Shown: in pieces, positions 44,201 through 56,301 of the stretch
Layout of the letters: the number at the start of each line of letters is the position of its first letter
Numbering within the stretch: position 1 is the first letter of the stretch
The notes under the pieces: model-generated
Database searches by the model: none
What the model saw: only the letters and a program-made list of their open reading frames with translations
What the model was told of the DNA's origin: nothing
Program-made: the position numbers and the translations under genes
Origin: Microcebus murinus
Lineage: Eukaryota > Chordata > Mammalia > Primates > Cheirogaleidae
DNA: 64,000 nt
Direction of reading: 5' to 3'
Assembly: GCF_040939455.1 (NCBI RefSeq)
Contig: NC_134107.1
Coordinates: 15,997,537-16,061,536 of the forward strand

Positions 44201-44634
44201 AAGTGTATAATGGGGAGCAGAGTGTGACAGAAATGAAGAGTTTGTGTTTTAGTGTGAAAAATGGAAAGCGATAAAGTAAGGAAATGAATGTTTTGGAAAA
44301 GAAACGGTGGTAGAAATGAGAAATGAGAAGAAAGCCATGTTTGAAGCTTTTGTAAGCACAGGTGGAATTCCCATGTGAAAAATAATCAAAGACAGAAAAG
44401 AAGTGGGGATGTATGCCCAATTTTCATTAGATTTTTTTACTCCATACTTCTCTAGGATGGCACCAGACATTAAATATGGCAGAATATCTCAGCTGAATGA
44501 AAACACCTGGGAATAGGATTTGTTTATAGCATAATTTATCTGCAGCACACAGTGAATGCACAGATAACTTGATATGAGTAACCAGTTAAAGTTGTAGGAT
44601 GCATGACAAGCTCAAAACTGATAATTTATGATTA

Positions 44635-44834
44635 CAGCAAGTCCTCATTTAACATCGTCATTAGGCTCTGGGAAACTGCGACTTTATGTGAAATGACACA
44701 CTGTATGCCCAAGGAACTTAACTCTTGCTTATATCAATTAGCTCATGGCAAAATTAGTTTTGTACAGTACGTTGTTTCACTTAAAAGTCGTGGTTTCCAA
44801 GAAACTATCGATGACGTTAAGTGAGGACTTACTG
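44635..44834. mobile_element. Tigger-type (Tc1/mariner) non-autonomous hairpin element, 200 bp
   Basis: Left end cagcaagtcctcatttaac and right end (other strand) cagtaagtcctcacttaac begin inverted repeats that continue for nearly 50 bp each. A TA dinucleotide flanks both ends (44633-44634 and 44835-44836), the target duplication of Tc1/mariner elements. The short A/T-rich loop has no coding capacity. It resembles MER44-class Tigger MITEs. Confidence 0.85.
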
Positions 44835-44836
44835 TA

Positions 44837-44880
44837 TGTGTGTGTGTGCGTGCGCGTGTATTTATGCGTGTGTAGGCTAG
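44837..44880. repeat. TG/CG-rich simple repeat
   Basis: Imperfect alternating purine-pyrimidine tract (TG with CGCG) starting at the Tigger target site. Confidence 0.85.
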
Positions 44881-45469
44881 TCACCTGTTGTCAGTTCAGT
44901 AGCACTACCACTTCCTTATAAAGATGAGATCTATTTTTTCCCAGAGCCCCTGTATGTTCTGCATTAGCATTTGCCAGTGAGAAATATGCATAAGAAACTT
45001 GGAAGGTGGAAATAAAGTGGTAGTCATTGTTTCCTGGAAGATCATGGCAGTCAGATAGGACTTTGTAGTATCTCCACAAGGTCCCACTTGTAGATCGTAT
45101 CTGACCTAGGAATTCTGCAATATCTCCGTAAATTACAACTTTAGTATCATCGTGGTGACAAGACATGGCATCTTGTCAGACTGCCCCACATCAATTAGCA
45201 ACTTCTCTCCTCCTTGCAATGCTTTACACTGATATCCATCCTCTAGTTGCAATCTTACAGTTGCAATCCTCTGCTCTTCTCATTGTTATTGAACCCCTAA
45301 TTCTTAATTAAATACCTTATTTCTGTAACATTTGTAGTGGCACTGTTTTCCCGACTAAATATGGGCTGATACTATGTGTACATATCCTAGATCATCCAAG
45401 ACAGCCCCAATTTCATTCATAAAGCTCATATTTTCCTGAAGAATCCCTGGCATTCCAACACTACCAGTA

Positions 45470-46150
45470 TGCCTAAAACTCACAAAAACAGACCATACCA
45501 AATGCTGGTGAGGATGTGGAAATAGGAAGAGTCCTTCATTGCTGGTGGGAATGCAAAATGGTACAGTCACTTTGGAAGGCAGTTTGGCAGGTTCTTACAA
45601 AGCTAAACATAATCTTACTATATAAATCCATCACTTGTGCTCTTAGGTATTTACCCAGTGGAGTTGAAAATTTATGTTCACACAAAAACCTGTACACAAA
45701 GGTTTATAACAGCTTTATTCATAATCTTCAAAAACTGAAAGCAACTAACAGGTCTCTCAAAAGGTGAATGAATAAACACATTGTGGTATGCCCATAGAAT
45801 GGAGTATTATTTGGCAATAAAAAGAAATGAGCTATCAAACCACAAAAACACACAGAGGAACTTTAATTACATATTTCTGAGTGAAAGAAGCCAGTCTGAA
45901 AAGGTTACAGATGATAAGACTGCAATTATACGATGTTCTGGAAGAGGCAAAGCTATAAGTATCAGTGATTTCCAGGGTTTGAGGATTCAGGGAGAGATTA
46001 AATAGGTGAAGCATAGATTTTAGGGTGATGAAGGTATTCGGTGTGATAAAACCCATAGAAGTTTACAGCACAGAGTAAACCTTAATATATAGAAATAGAA
46101 AAACTCATTTAGGAGATCAATTAATCAAATAACATGATGTCTGAGATACC
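45470..46150 (+). repeat. L1 LINE 3' end
   Basis: 'gctggtgaggatgtggaaat', 'gctggtgggaatgcaaaatg', 'gtatttacccagtggagttg', 'gaatggagtattatttggca' are the C-terminal ORF2/3' UTR text of an L1. Broken frame. It lies just downstream of FAM111A, on the opposite strand. Confidence 0.9.
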
Positions 46151-46339
46151 CCTCTTGCCCTACTAATCTATAAAAACAGTGAATATTACCCTCTGAATTT
46201 CAGGACACATAATATGACAGTTTTAGTAGTATGAAGATTTGGGGAATTCTAAAATATTTTGTTTGAGATCATTTTTAATCAAGCATTTAGCTTCTAAGTT
46301 AACATTAACTGTAGCTCCAAGTTTGATTGCACCACACGT

Positions 46340-46620
46340 TTTTCTAAGCACTTACTTTGCATATGTCAGATATTGGGGATAATGAGATGAACAAGTTTTG
46401 GCTCCTGCCCTGTAGCAGATGAATTTAGGGAATAATAAAGAAGGAAAAAAAATCAATGGTTACAAAACTATTACTGAATCTTATAATTCTTCACATTGCT
46501 TGACTTTAAAATAGGGGTCATAGTCCACCTCATTGAGTTGTTAGGAATAATTTGTAAATGTGGTTAGAAAAATGCCCAGCACATAGGAAATGATCAATAA
46601 TATTCATTATTATTATTTTT
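46340..46620 (+). repeat. MIR/L2-like fragments near the FAM111A 3' end
   Basis: 'agcacttactttgcatatgt' and 'cccagcacataggaaatgat' resemble MIR; diverged. They fall in the probable FAM111A 3' UTR on the opposite strand. Confidence 0.45.
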
Positions 46621-46720
46621 GCAATTGGCCATTAGAAAACTTACCATCAATGGCTATGGAATAGGAACTCCATAGGCAATTCTCTTAAAGCTAATAAATA
46701 GGCCTAATTCTCACAAGTCC

Positions 46721-48448
46721 TTAATCCTTAACACTCATCATTTCTACATCCATCTGACTCATAAATACTTCTTCATACCATGCTTTATATCTTTGCTTCA
46801 TATCAAGGAGGATGGGCTCCATAAGACACCCAAACTCAATGACACTACAAATATCATTTTCGTAGGTGTAAGCGAAGCCGGCAGTGTGCATGGCCACCAA
46901 ATAACCTTTTGAATCAAACACTGGGGATCCAGAAGCCCCGAAGTAAAAACAGGTGTCATAGGTAATCACATCAGCATCGTGAATTATTTTCTCGAAACTT
47001 CTTGGCGTGTACATATGGACATACTGTGCACATTTCTTTTCTCGTTGATCCTGAGAGATTACAGCACAAGCATCATGAGACTTTCTGTCTCCATTTGGAT
47101 GGCCAACAATATGTATCAACCCACTAAGGGGCACAGGATGGAGCCCATGATGTAGTCCCACAGGTACTTCCTGTCCATTTTCCTTCAGCTTCAGGATAGC
47201 ATAGTCAAGAGTTTCATCAGATACCTCAAACCAAGGTTCAACGAAAAAGCAGTTCTCCTCTTTCTCTGAGGAATCTTCATAACCAAATGTCACCCTGACA
47301 CACTGACCAATTATGGCTGCCCACTTACTTGGCTCTATTCCTTCTCCCACAATGTTATTTATTACATGCCGACAAGTTAAAATGAACAAGCCTTTAAAAA
47401 CAAAGCAGGTGGCAGAACCCGTAATTCCATTATAATCCCAGAATATGTACCCAACTGAATCACTGAGATGTGAAAGACGTTTTATCATTTTAATTGGAGT
47501 AGAGTTTTTTGTTACTTTCCCAAAATTTGTTTTGTGCAAGTCAAATAATGATGTTTTCCCCTTTCTTTTTTTCATTTCTTTTCTGAAATTTTCTCTGATT
47601 TTTTCACTTTCTTTTTTCAAACTGGGGTACTGGTCTGCAATGTATTCCCTCAACACACAGGTGTTTCTTTTCCCCAACTCAGAATTCTCAGCAGCTGCTG
47701 GCCCGGGGCCCATTCTTTTCACAACCTCAACCTGAAAGAGCTTGCCCTCTAATTCATCAACTGGCTGGGTGCTTTCTAAAATGGTGTTCAGGTTTTCAAT
47801 GAGTTTCCAATCATCATTCTCCAAACAGGAAAGAAACCTGCCATCCTTGCACAGAGCATCCCTGATGGTTTCTCCTTTGAAAGCATAGACACAGAGTTTG
47901 TACCCTTCTTTGTGAAGCTGCCCGCATTTAACGATCTTTTTCTTGTACTTTCCAGTTCCAATTGCATGAATGTAAAATTTGACACACTCAGGAGATGATA
48001 CCTTGTCGTGCCGGCCAAATAGTTGGTTACTTTCTTTCTGTTTATTTTTACTTTGGGCAAATGTAATTACCACGTGGCAGCTTTCAGGAAAACAAGTGAG
48101 GGGCATTCCAAGGTTGATGAACCCTTCGATTCCTTCTTGGCCACGTACCAGCATTTCTCTGCCTTGATGAGTTTCTATTTCTTCTTTGACAGCCTCGAGA
48201 GTGTTGAGAGCCATGTATAAGCGATCCTCCTCACTCCCTGTGAGGGAGTATTTCATTTTTTTGTTTTTCCTCTGGTTTACATCCAAAGTGACATTAATCG
48301 TCTTATTTGGGGGCATGGTCTGGTCTTCTGGATTTTTCTTAGGTGAATGGAAGCTTTCAGCCTTGGTGTTAGTCATGTCTCTCAGACCTCCTTTCGATTT
48401 CATCTTCATCGGAGAAGTAATGGAATTATTCTGTTGTTCTTTAGGGAC
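46721..48448 (-). CDS. FAM111A: FAM111A large coding exon (protease domain)
   Basis: The acceptor is TTTTAG, then V-P-K-E-Q-Q-N-N… continuing in frame with the N-terminal exon. The internal Met at 48409 is residue 40, not the true start. 575 codons to a TAA at 46721. The exon carries everything from the ubiquitin-like repeats to the trypsin-like domain, so the catalytic part is encoded without introns, as in other mammals. Confidence 0.95.
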   Translation of the reverse strand, partial: VPKEQQNNSITSPMKMKSKGGLRDMTNTKAESFHSPKKNPEDQTMPPNKTINVTLDVNQRKNKKMKYSLTGSEEDRLYMALNTLEAVKEEIETHQGREMLVRGQEGIEGFINLGMPLTCFPESCHVVITFAQSKNKQKESNQLFGRHDKVSSPECVKFYIHAIGTGKYKKKIVKCGQLHKEGYKLCVYAFKGETIRDALCKDGRFLSCLENDDWKLIENLNTILESTQPVDELEGKLFQVEVVKRMGPGPAAAENSELGKRNTCVLREYIADQYPSLKKESEKIRENFRKEMKKRKGKTSLFDLHKTNFGKVTKNSTPIKMIKRLSHLSDSVGYIFWDYNGITGSATCFVFKGLFILTCRHVINNIVGEGIEPSKWAAIIGQCVRVTFGYEDSSEKEENCFFVEPWFEVSDETLDYAILKLKENGQEVPVGLHHGLHPVPLSGLIHIVGHPNGDRKSHDACAVISQDQREKKCAQYVHMYTPRSFEKIIHDADVITYDTCFYFGASGSPVFDSKGYLVAMHTAGFAYTYENDICSVIEFGCLMEPILLDMKQRYKAWYEEVFMSQMDVEMMSVKD

Positions 48449-51400
48449 CTAAAAGCAATGTTAGATATTCTGAAACTTTATATGCAACCCTAGTTTCTCT
48501 TTTTAGTATGCAATTCACAAAGTTTCTCTGGGAAACTCATAACTTATCAAAGTGAGTAGAATTAAATCAGTGTTTGACTTGGGGTCCAAAATTAAAGCTA
48601 AGCTACCTGTCACATCAGTCAAATAAGCTCTTGATATCACTACACTGGCAGATTTTCCTGAGAAATATGAGGGAAGAAACACAATTTTTTTCCAGATGCA
48701 TCAAAAACAGAGATTCTTGACTTTACCATCTCTATCTGAAATAGTGTCATTTCAGGTCTTGTTTACTCTTTTCAGCTATATAATTTTTATATTTTCTGAG
48801 CATAATGATGGATCATATGAAAAAAATTTTTTCTTGAAACACTGAATTCAGCAACAATGAGTTACCATGATTTATCAGGCATTAAATATTTTTTAAAAAC
48901 CCCATATTATTTAACTAATCATTTAGTCATAATAATGTAGTTTTCTAATAATAAATACTTTGAGTCACCCAGCATATATCATAGAAAAAGCTCAAATTAT
49001 TTCCTCTGTCACATGAATTAATCCCGAAATCCTATAAAATGAGGGGGAACAAGTATGGCTTATCGGATGGAGTCTTTCTGGTGGAGAAAGTTTTTCCAGT
49101 TTTTCTTGTATGTGCCCTTTTTAGGGCCACATAATAACCAAAAAGTGAAGTGAGTATCAGAATTCCAAATCCTAGTCCAATATTTTTTTCCATTAGACAT
49201 CTGTATATATTATTTTTTTGTAAATGTATCCATGAGTTCCATTTTTATAGGGTATTATCTTAAGAACTAGGGGTCAGAGGGAGGAATTTAAAAAGGAGGA
49301 TTAATCAAATAGCAGAAAGTGGATGAAATATTAAGGGCATATGATTCCTGTGTCTAAAAGATACATTTGTCCCAAGTCATATTATCATAGCATGAGTATC
49401 AACAGATATGGGTTCCTATGCCAGCAATGCCCCTTACTGGTAATGAGAATAGCAATGCCAGGAATGTTGTAAAGATCAAGTGTAACATCATTGTGTGACA
49501 ATGCTTAGCACAATGATTGGCATGTGATAAGTTAATTTTGTTTTCTTTCTTGGTAATAATACTAATATTCTGGATCAAACAACAGATAAACAAAAAAAGC
49601 TAAGGTAATATAAATTTACTCTGGGCATACATACAAACTGTTAAAGAACATTCTTTTAGTCTAATGTTGTCAGAAACACCCTTGTCATGCACCCTGTTGG
49701 AACACTGTAATAGACTCCCAGCTTATTAAAATGACTCTTGGGTAGATATGAACACTTTTGAAAGGGGAAAAAGGATAATATGTAGTTATTTGTTCAGTCT
49801 GTCATGCAGTAGGACAGAGAAAAACATAACTAGGCTTGCCTTGGATATTCTAGATACCCGGATGTTCTAGTTTTCTAAACCAGGACAAATAAAACAAGTT
49901 GAAGGGCCAGGTGTGGTAGCTCATGGTTGTCCTAGCATTTCAGGAGGCCAAGGTGGGAGGATGGCTTGAGGCCAGGAGTTTGAGACCAGCCTGAGCAAGT
50001 GCGAGAACCCGTCTCCACAAAAAATAAAAAAAAAAATATTAGCCAGGAATGGTGGTGTATGCTTCTAGTCCCAGCTACTCAGAAGACTGAAGCAGGAGGA
50101 TTGCTTGAGCCCAGGAGTTTGAGGTTGCGGTGAGTATGATGACAACACTGCACTCTAGCCTGGGCAGCAGAGTGAGACCCTGCCTCACAGAAAAAAAAAA
50201 AAAAAGAAAACAAGGTGAAGGATTTTAAATTGCATTCTCAAATGCTTATTACCATTCTTCTCGATAAGTCAAAGGAGCATTTTAGACACAGAAAAAAAAT
50301 ACTATGATTTGATATGGTACACAGCTCGATTAGTAGAAAAAGCCCTGAGTCAGTACGTCAGTAAACATACGTCCAAGTCTTCACTTCACTCCTGCTTTAA
50401 GCAGCAATTCATTTCTCTTCTCTCCTCGTCATAAACAAATCGAGGATGGCAAAATCTTCCATGCCTGCCTAATAAGGTTATGGTAGGAATAAATATATAA
50501 AAATTGTTTTATAAAGGGTAAAGCACTATTTAAATGTAGGTTATTATCATGATTGAATAGATCAGCCACATTTGGAATGGCATATATTTTCATGCTATGA
50601 AACACCTTTAATTTTGTTTTTCTTTCATAGTTTAGTGTAATATATTGTATTTGACTTTTATTGTTATTCAAGAAATAGTACAATAGCTTTTTATTAGATT
50701 CCTTGATATGGCTGAGATTTGTATTACAACTCCCTTCTGTGCAGCCACCCTCCAAAATAGAAAGGATAAAATAGATGAGAAAGATTTTAACTTATTCAAT
50801 AATGCCAGCACACAATGAGGTAATTTGTTGGCAGAAAGAACTATAAAACCCAATGCCAAGGATGGCTAAGGCTAATATCAGTATACAAGCAACTCCTTGT
50901 ATCTGTGGGTTTCCCATCTGTAGATTTAACCAACGGCAGATCAAAAATATTTGGGAAATAAATATTGCATCTATACTAAACATATATAAACTTCTGTTTC
51001 TTGTCATTATTCCCTAAATAATATAGCAGTATAACAACTGTTTATATAGCAATTTACCTTATATTAGGTAGTTCAATCAATCTAAAATGATTTTTTTTTT
51101 TTTTTTTTTTTTTTTGAGACAGAGTCTCGCTTTGTTGCCTAGGCTAGAGTGAGTGCCATGGCGTCAGCCTAGCTCACAGCAACCTCAAACTCCTGGGCTC
51201 AAGCGATCCTTCTGTCTCAGCCTCCCAAGTAGCTGGGACTACAGGCATGAGCCACCATGCCCGGCTAATTTTTTTATATATATTAGTTGGCCAATTAGTT
51301 TCTTTCTATTTATAGTAGAGACGGGGTCTCGCTCTTGCTCAGGCTGGTTTCGAACTCCCGACCTCGAGCAATCCATCCGCCTCAGCCTCCCAGAGAGCTA

Positions 51401-52025
51401 GGATTACAGGCGTGAGCCACCGCGCCCGGCTAAAATGATTTTTTTTTTTGAGACAGGGTCACTTTGTTGCCCAGGCTAGAGTGAATGCCATGGCGTCAGC
51501 CTAGCTCATAGCAACCTCTAACTCCTGGGCTCAAGTGATCCTCCTGCCTCAGCCTCCCGAGTAACTGGGACTACAGGCATGCACCACCATGCCCAGCTAA
51601 TTTTTTGTATAGATTAGTTGGCCAATTAATTTCTTTCTATTTATAGTAGAGACAGGGTCTTGCTCTTGCTCAGGCTGGTTTTGAACTCCTGACCTTGAGC
51701 AATCCACCCACCTCGGCCTCCCAGAGTGCTAGGATTACAGGCGTGAGCCACCGTGCCCAGCCTCTAAAGATGATTTAAAGTCTACAAAAGAATGTGCATA
51801 GGTTATACACAAATACTAAGCCATTTTATATTAAATAGAAAGGACTTTGAGCATCCATTGATTTGGGTATCCGAGGGGGTCCTGGAACCAATCCCCCATA
51901 AACACTGAGGGACGAATGTATTCCATAAGTAGAATTTACAGACATACCTGAGAAAAATAGTGGTCGATTTTCTTATTATGCTTTGCATTAAACCGGATCT
52001 CTGATCTGCGCTTCTTACTGCTCAT
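46721..52025 (-). CDS. FAM111A: FAM111A, trypsin-like serine protease / PCNA-associated host factor
   Basis: join(52025-51948, 48448-46721) gives 601 codons with a phase-0 GT-AG intron. The N-terminal exon holds a PCNA-interacting (PIP-box-like) motif, N17-K-K-I20-D-H-Y23-F24. The large exon carries the two ubiquitin-like/DNA-binding regions (about 70-300) and a trypsin-like domain with catalytic H387 (TCRHV), D441 (LDYAIL) and S533 (GASGSPVF). The F-G pair at 335-336 matches the position where I recall human self-cleavage at F334. FAM111A acts in the nucleus at replication forks, helps remove DNA-protein crosslinks, and restricts certain DNA viruses; dominant human mutations cause Kenny-Caffey syndrome. 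The triad and frame are intact, so it should be functional. FAM111B is the nearest alternative, but it is longer and the PIP exon and overall sequence fit FAM111A. Confidence 0.95.
49903..50210 (+). repeat. AluJ-like SINE
   Basis: Dimeric Alu ('gggccaggtgtggtagctca' to an A tail) lacking the lemur-specific linker insert and more diverged, so older than the others in the window. Confidence 0.9.
51093..51430 (-). repeat. Strepsirrhine-type Alu (younger of a pair)
   Basis: Poly-T start, then 'gagacagagtctcgctttgt'; linker 'tatattagttggccaattag'; ends 'gccaccgcgcccggc'. Flanked by taaaatgatt on both sides (51083-51092 and 51431-51440). Confidence 0.93.
51441..51762 (-). repeat. Strepsirrhine-type Alu (older of a pair)
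   Basis: Same family and orientation as its neighbour, ending 'gccaccgtgcccagcc'. It is followed by taaagatgattt, a slightly altered copy of the taaaatgatt target at its other end. Confidence 0.93.
51948..52025 (-). CDS. FAM111A: FAM111A first coding exon (26 codons, PIP box)
   Basis: Found by looking for the N terminus missing from the large exon. The ATG at 52025 starts [20 protein letters not shown], followed by DHYFSQ, and the exon ends at a GTATGT donor. The basic cluster KKRR may serve nuclear import (inference). N-x-x-I-x-x-Y-F is a PIP box with Asn in place of the canonical Gln. A 5' UTR part of this exon extends upstream; CAG at 52057-52055 is one possible acceptor. Confidence 0.92.
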
Positions 52026-52254
52026 GATGACTTGAAGATGAACAGATGGTTCAGCTGAGACACTAATTTCAAAAAGGTTCAAGTTACAGCAGTTTCTTCA
52101 TAGCTATCATTAGTTGTGCAAAGATTAACTGGAGTCTCATGTCCCACCTTTTCCTTTGAGCTCCAGACTCACTCTCTCTGGAGATGCTAACTTAGCAAGT
52201 AGATGGTTTATTCACCAAGGATAATCACCTCAACAATAAAAGCTCTCTTTTACA

Positions 52255-52440
52255 CAAAGCTACTTGTCAGACACTATACTAAGCACTTTACACAAATTAC
52301 CTCTAATTGCCAATCCCTACGAGTTCCATGGAAAGTGGGTATATGTGCATTCTATAGACGGGAAAAGTATAGGTTAGAGAAGGTAGGTGATCTGCCCAAG
52401 GTCAGAGCGACATGGCAGAGCTAGAATTCCCATTCAAGTA
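52255..52440 (-). repeat. MIR SINE, antisense
   Basis: 'actatactaagcactttaca', 'gatctgcccaaggtcagagc', 'agctagaattcccattcaa' follow the MIR reverse complement. Confidence 0.8.
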
Positions 52441-52779
52441 ATAATACCCTGCAGAAGAGTGTGCAGTTGGAGAATTCAAAAAGCTGTTCTGTTTACACTG
52501 ATGTTAAATTCTGGTCTGCATTTAAGAGGGAGATGGCAAGGGATGGTAAAATGACAGGGAAGTGGGTGGGAAAAGAACTGGACAGTACCATAATGACAAA
52601 ATAAATTTGGAATGAGACTTCAAAAAGAATTCTGGAATGTCTGCCTGAGGTTTATGGTGAGGAACCTTAGTGGCTGCATTAAGTTTTTTGTTTAGAGGGG
52701 CATTTTTTCCCTCTATCTCTCCTCTCATGTCTCCTTAGAAGAGAATGAACAATTTAAATAAAATAGTAAAATCTCCAGT

Positions 52780-53105
52780 AGAAGGATGAATAGCACTGGG
52801 GGCAGTAGCCATATCTGTCTTCAGTACCTCACCATCTAAAACAATGTCTGGCACAGGGCAGGCCCTCAGTATAGACACATTTACAAAGATACATTCACTG
52901 AGGGAATGGAGTAGGCATCCGATGTACTATGCCCTGTTGTTCTAAGTGCTTTTCATAAACTACCTCATGTAATTCTCGCAACCCTATAAGATAGGTATTA
53001 CTGTCCCATTTGGATATTAGATCATTGTCTCACAAGATAAAGAACTTGAACAGAGATGTTAAAATTTTCCTTAAGGTCATGATGCTCCAGAGAGTGTACT
53101 TTTGA
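52780..53105. repeat. L2 terminal fragment (+) and MIR (-)
   Basis: 52795-52885 resembles the L2 3' end ('acaatgtctggcacagggca'). 52920-53100 is antisense MIR ('gttctaagtgcttttcataa', 'cgcaaccctataagataggt'). Confidence 0.6.
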
Positions 53106-53734
53106 GACTTTTCATTATGAACATTTTCTAACATAAAAAAATAGAAAATAGTACAATGAACCTGCACATGTCTATCACATAGTTAATTACTATTCATTTT
53201 TTGTTACAAACTTACATCATCTTTTTATTTGACTAGATTCTTTTACAATTAAAGACATCATGACATTTTAACCCTTATTTTCACTTTCCATCTCTCAAAT
53301 TAAGGACTTTTCTTATATAATCACAATACTAATTTATTCACACCAAGATCCAAGTAAGGGACACATGTTGCCTTGAATTATGTCTTTTAAGGTTCTTTTA
53401 GTCTAGAGAAAGAACTGATTTGTTGAAGTGAACAGAGAAGTTATTTCTATAGGATGTTCACCCTCCTGGGTTGCTTCTTTACACTGTTGTTTAACTGATA
53501 TTCTATCCCATGTATTTCTTGTCAAGTGGAAGTTATCTATAGACTATGTTCATTTTCCTAACCATTCCACTATGGAACAGTAGCCCTGGCTGTCTCATTC
53601 ACTGGTAATGAGCTACTAAGGAAATCCATTACCCTCTGAGCCTTGGGTTCCTGCTTGTAAAAAGAGGCAATGATTCTAAATAAGAAAATGAATATCAAAG
53701 TGCTATATCAATGTCAGTATTTATAGACCATCTG

Positions 53735-53935
53735 AGTTCAAATATCGAGTCACCACGTACTAGCTACATGACCTTGGGCATATTAATTAACTACTCATTG
53801 CCTCGATTTTCTCACCCTAAAAGGGAGTGGTGTTAGAATCAACCTCCATTTTTGTAAAGACTGAAAAATGCAGAGCCTTTAGAACAGTGCTTGGCACGTG
53901 ATAGGTTGCCCAATAAATATCACGCTGGTGTTATT
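53735..53935 (+). repeat. MIR SINE
   Basis: 'tagctacatgaccttgggca', 'cagtgcttggcacgtgatag', 'gcccaataaatatcacgctg' match MIR. Confidence 0.8.
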
Positions 53936-54479
53936 TATCAATATCAACACACCAACCATAGGGATACTTTTTAAACAGTAGAGAACCTAGGAAAACAAAA
54001 ATAGATATATCATTGAAGAACTGGGCTATGCTGTAAGATCCTTGAGCCAACAATTGCCCAACAATTAAGAAAGTTTGGCAATTCCCTGTGTCTTTCATGA
54101 TGATGTCTCATCTAATGTAGTTTGGGAGAGGACACAAGTGCTTCAGGAGTGACTAACAGACACAGGCTAAAAAAGGAAGTGAAAGTGGACAGAAAGAAAC
54201 ATGCATTTTGTAGGCCACTGGCTTGTACTGGAGCAGTCACAGTGGAAACGGGCAAGAGGTTAAGAAAACCCCCCAATATTTTTCCCCTTCCCACACTGTT
54301 TCCAGTATCCAGACTGAACCATGTTGTGAGAAAATATAAAATGCCCTTAGCTATCCTATTCCAATCTGTCTTATAGTTGAAAGTCAATGTTCTATTTACC
54401 TTGACTTCCTACAGTAAAGGGATAGAGCAACACAGTCTGTCCTGAGTCCCATCTCCAGCCCACCTGGCAGCTCCCCTTT

Positions 54480-54595
54480 GGAATTTCTGTCTTTCTCAAT
54501 CTCTCTTTCCCATCTTCTCTCTCCCTCCATTCCTCCCTCTCTCCTTCCCTCCTTCCTTTCTTCCCTCTTCTCTCCTCCCTCTCTCTCCCCTTCAG
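54480..54595. repeat. CT-rich low-complexity tract
   Basis: About 115 bp of nearly pure pyrimidine on the plus strand (TCCC/TTCC/CTCT units). Confidence 0.9.
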
Positions 54596-56301
54596 GCGTT
54601 CCTGAGTCAAGGATCAATGCTGACCCTAAGCCTTATCCAAGCCCAACACCCACCTCACCCAAGCCCACCAACAAGCACATGAAGTAGCCACTGAAATAAA
54701 ACCCATGTCTTCCTTGCCCCCCAGATGGGCAGTGCTGTCAGGTCCTGGCCTCCAGGACCCATGTCCCTTCCCCTTCCAGCCCACCCTGCCTAGCACCAGA
54801 GCACCAGGGTACTCACCAAGGGGGCTGCGTGCCTTGCCCACCGCCAGCACTTGGGCTCAAAGTCAGCGCCCAATGCAGGTCTGGCTCTTACTGGAGGAAG
54901 TGAAGGACTCCAGAGCTCCGCAGGAAACACAGCTAGTCTGGCCAGGGAGAACATGCCCATGTTAGCCAGGATGGGGATTGAGCAGGAAAGGGGGGAAGTG
55001 GGGCTAAGGGTTTGGTTTGGATCACCTGCTTTTGGGACCTGTGGTCTGGCAGGCCAATTGCTTACTACCTTCTTTCACTTTCATATGTGCCAGGCCTTAC
55101 TTCCCACCTGAACACTCCACCCGCCCTCTCTACCGCCATCTCTCACTTCTTTGCCTCTCTGGACAGCTGGGGATGCCAGGAGACTGGCTGTTCCTGGGCT
55201 CAGGTAGCTCCAGAGCAGAAGTAGGTGGCACTGTTTATACAGACAGCCCCACCAGTCTCAAACAAAACCTTCCGAACTTCTTCTTGGTCCAGAGGCCAGC
55301 TTGAGAAACTGACTTCTGGGACCCTCATCTCTTCCCTGTGAACTTTTTCTCTTACACAGTACATTAAAACATGGCAAGGACAGAGACAACTTGTACTGTT
55401 GATAGTAATAAGGAAGATTTTCACCAAGCACAAAAGCTTTAAAAATCTGATCAGATAATCAAAAAAGATTCATAGAAAGTTTCTTTACTTCTAGGGATAA
55501 AATAAACTCAGCGCTTGGGCAGCTCAACAAAAAGAAAGTGGAGTTCGACATAAGGCAAGATCTACTTTCCCCACCTTTGAGGTCAGAGAGCCCCTGAGGA
55601 GGAGGCTGGGGGGACTTCAAGGGGAGACGCTGATTCTGAGTTGAGGGTGTTCTTCTTTGCTGGGGCCTCCTAGAATGTCAAGTGTGGGCTCTCCAAGACA
55701 CCATTAAAGCAACCTGTCAATAAGACAAAGCTAAGTTTGTCCTCACTGAGGCAATGGAAAACAATAACATTTACTTTTACACTGGCTCGCTCTCTCTCTT
55801 TTTTAACCTTTTCAGGGACAACACTCAGTCCCCTTTTCAAGAGTAACAGCAACTGGGTGTACAGGTTTTTATCCACTCTCTCCCCACCGGCCTGAGGTTT
55901 CCCTGCACCTGCTGCAGCCAAAGCATCCTGCCAAAACTCCACATCACCCCAGAACCCAAGGGGTAACTCACCTATAGGGGAGTCGCTCCCAAACCAAGCC
56001 ATCCCTCCCTGCACTTGCCCCTGGGGAACATCTCCCTCCCGGCCACTGGAATCCTCGCACTTTGGAGACTGAACCCGCCCGGGGAACGGGAACGATGATT
56101 CTGGCCAACGGAGAGAGAGCGAGCCTGGGTTCTCTTTTCCCCTAAGACACCAACTCGCCTGTTGCAGAAGCCGATTGTCCACGCTCCAGCGGCCAAGCGG
56201 AGCAGCGAGAAGGAGCGAGTGGAGAGGCTGAGCCGGGGCAGCGTGCTCGCCCACTCTCCCCTCCTGCAAGCTCCTCCTTTTTGTCGCTAGCAGGACCTTA
56301 C

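Larger units (their letters stand above)
48449..51947 (-). other. FAM111A: FAM111A last intron
   Basis: 3.5 kb, A/T-rich, with one sense-to-plus Alu and two Alus in the gene's orientation. 48480-49890 and 50220-51080 show no recognisable exon or repeat. Confidence 0.85.
53106..56280 (-). other. FAM111A 5' intron/UTR region
   Basis: Between the first coding exon and the CpG-rich promoter. Contains a sense MIR at 53735-53935 and a CT-rich tract at 54480-54595. Two minus-strand donor-like sites, CTTG|GTGAGT at 54817/54816 and ATAG|GTGAGTTA at 55972/55971, could end alternative untranslated exons, but no acceptors can be fixed by eye. Confidence 0.5.
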
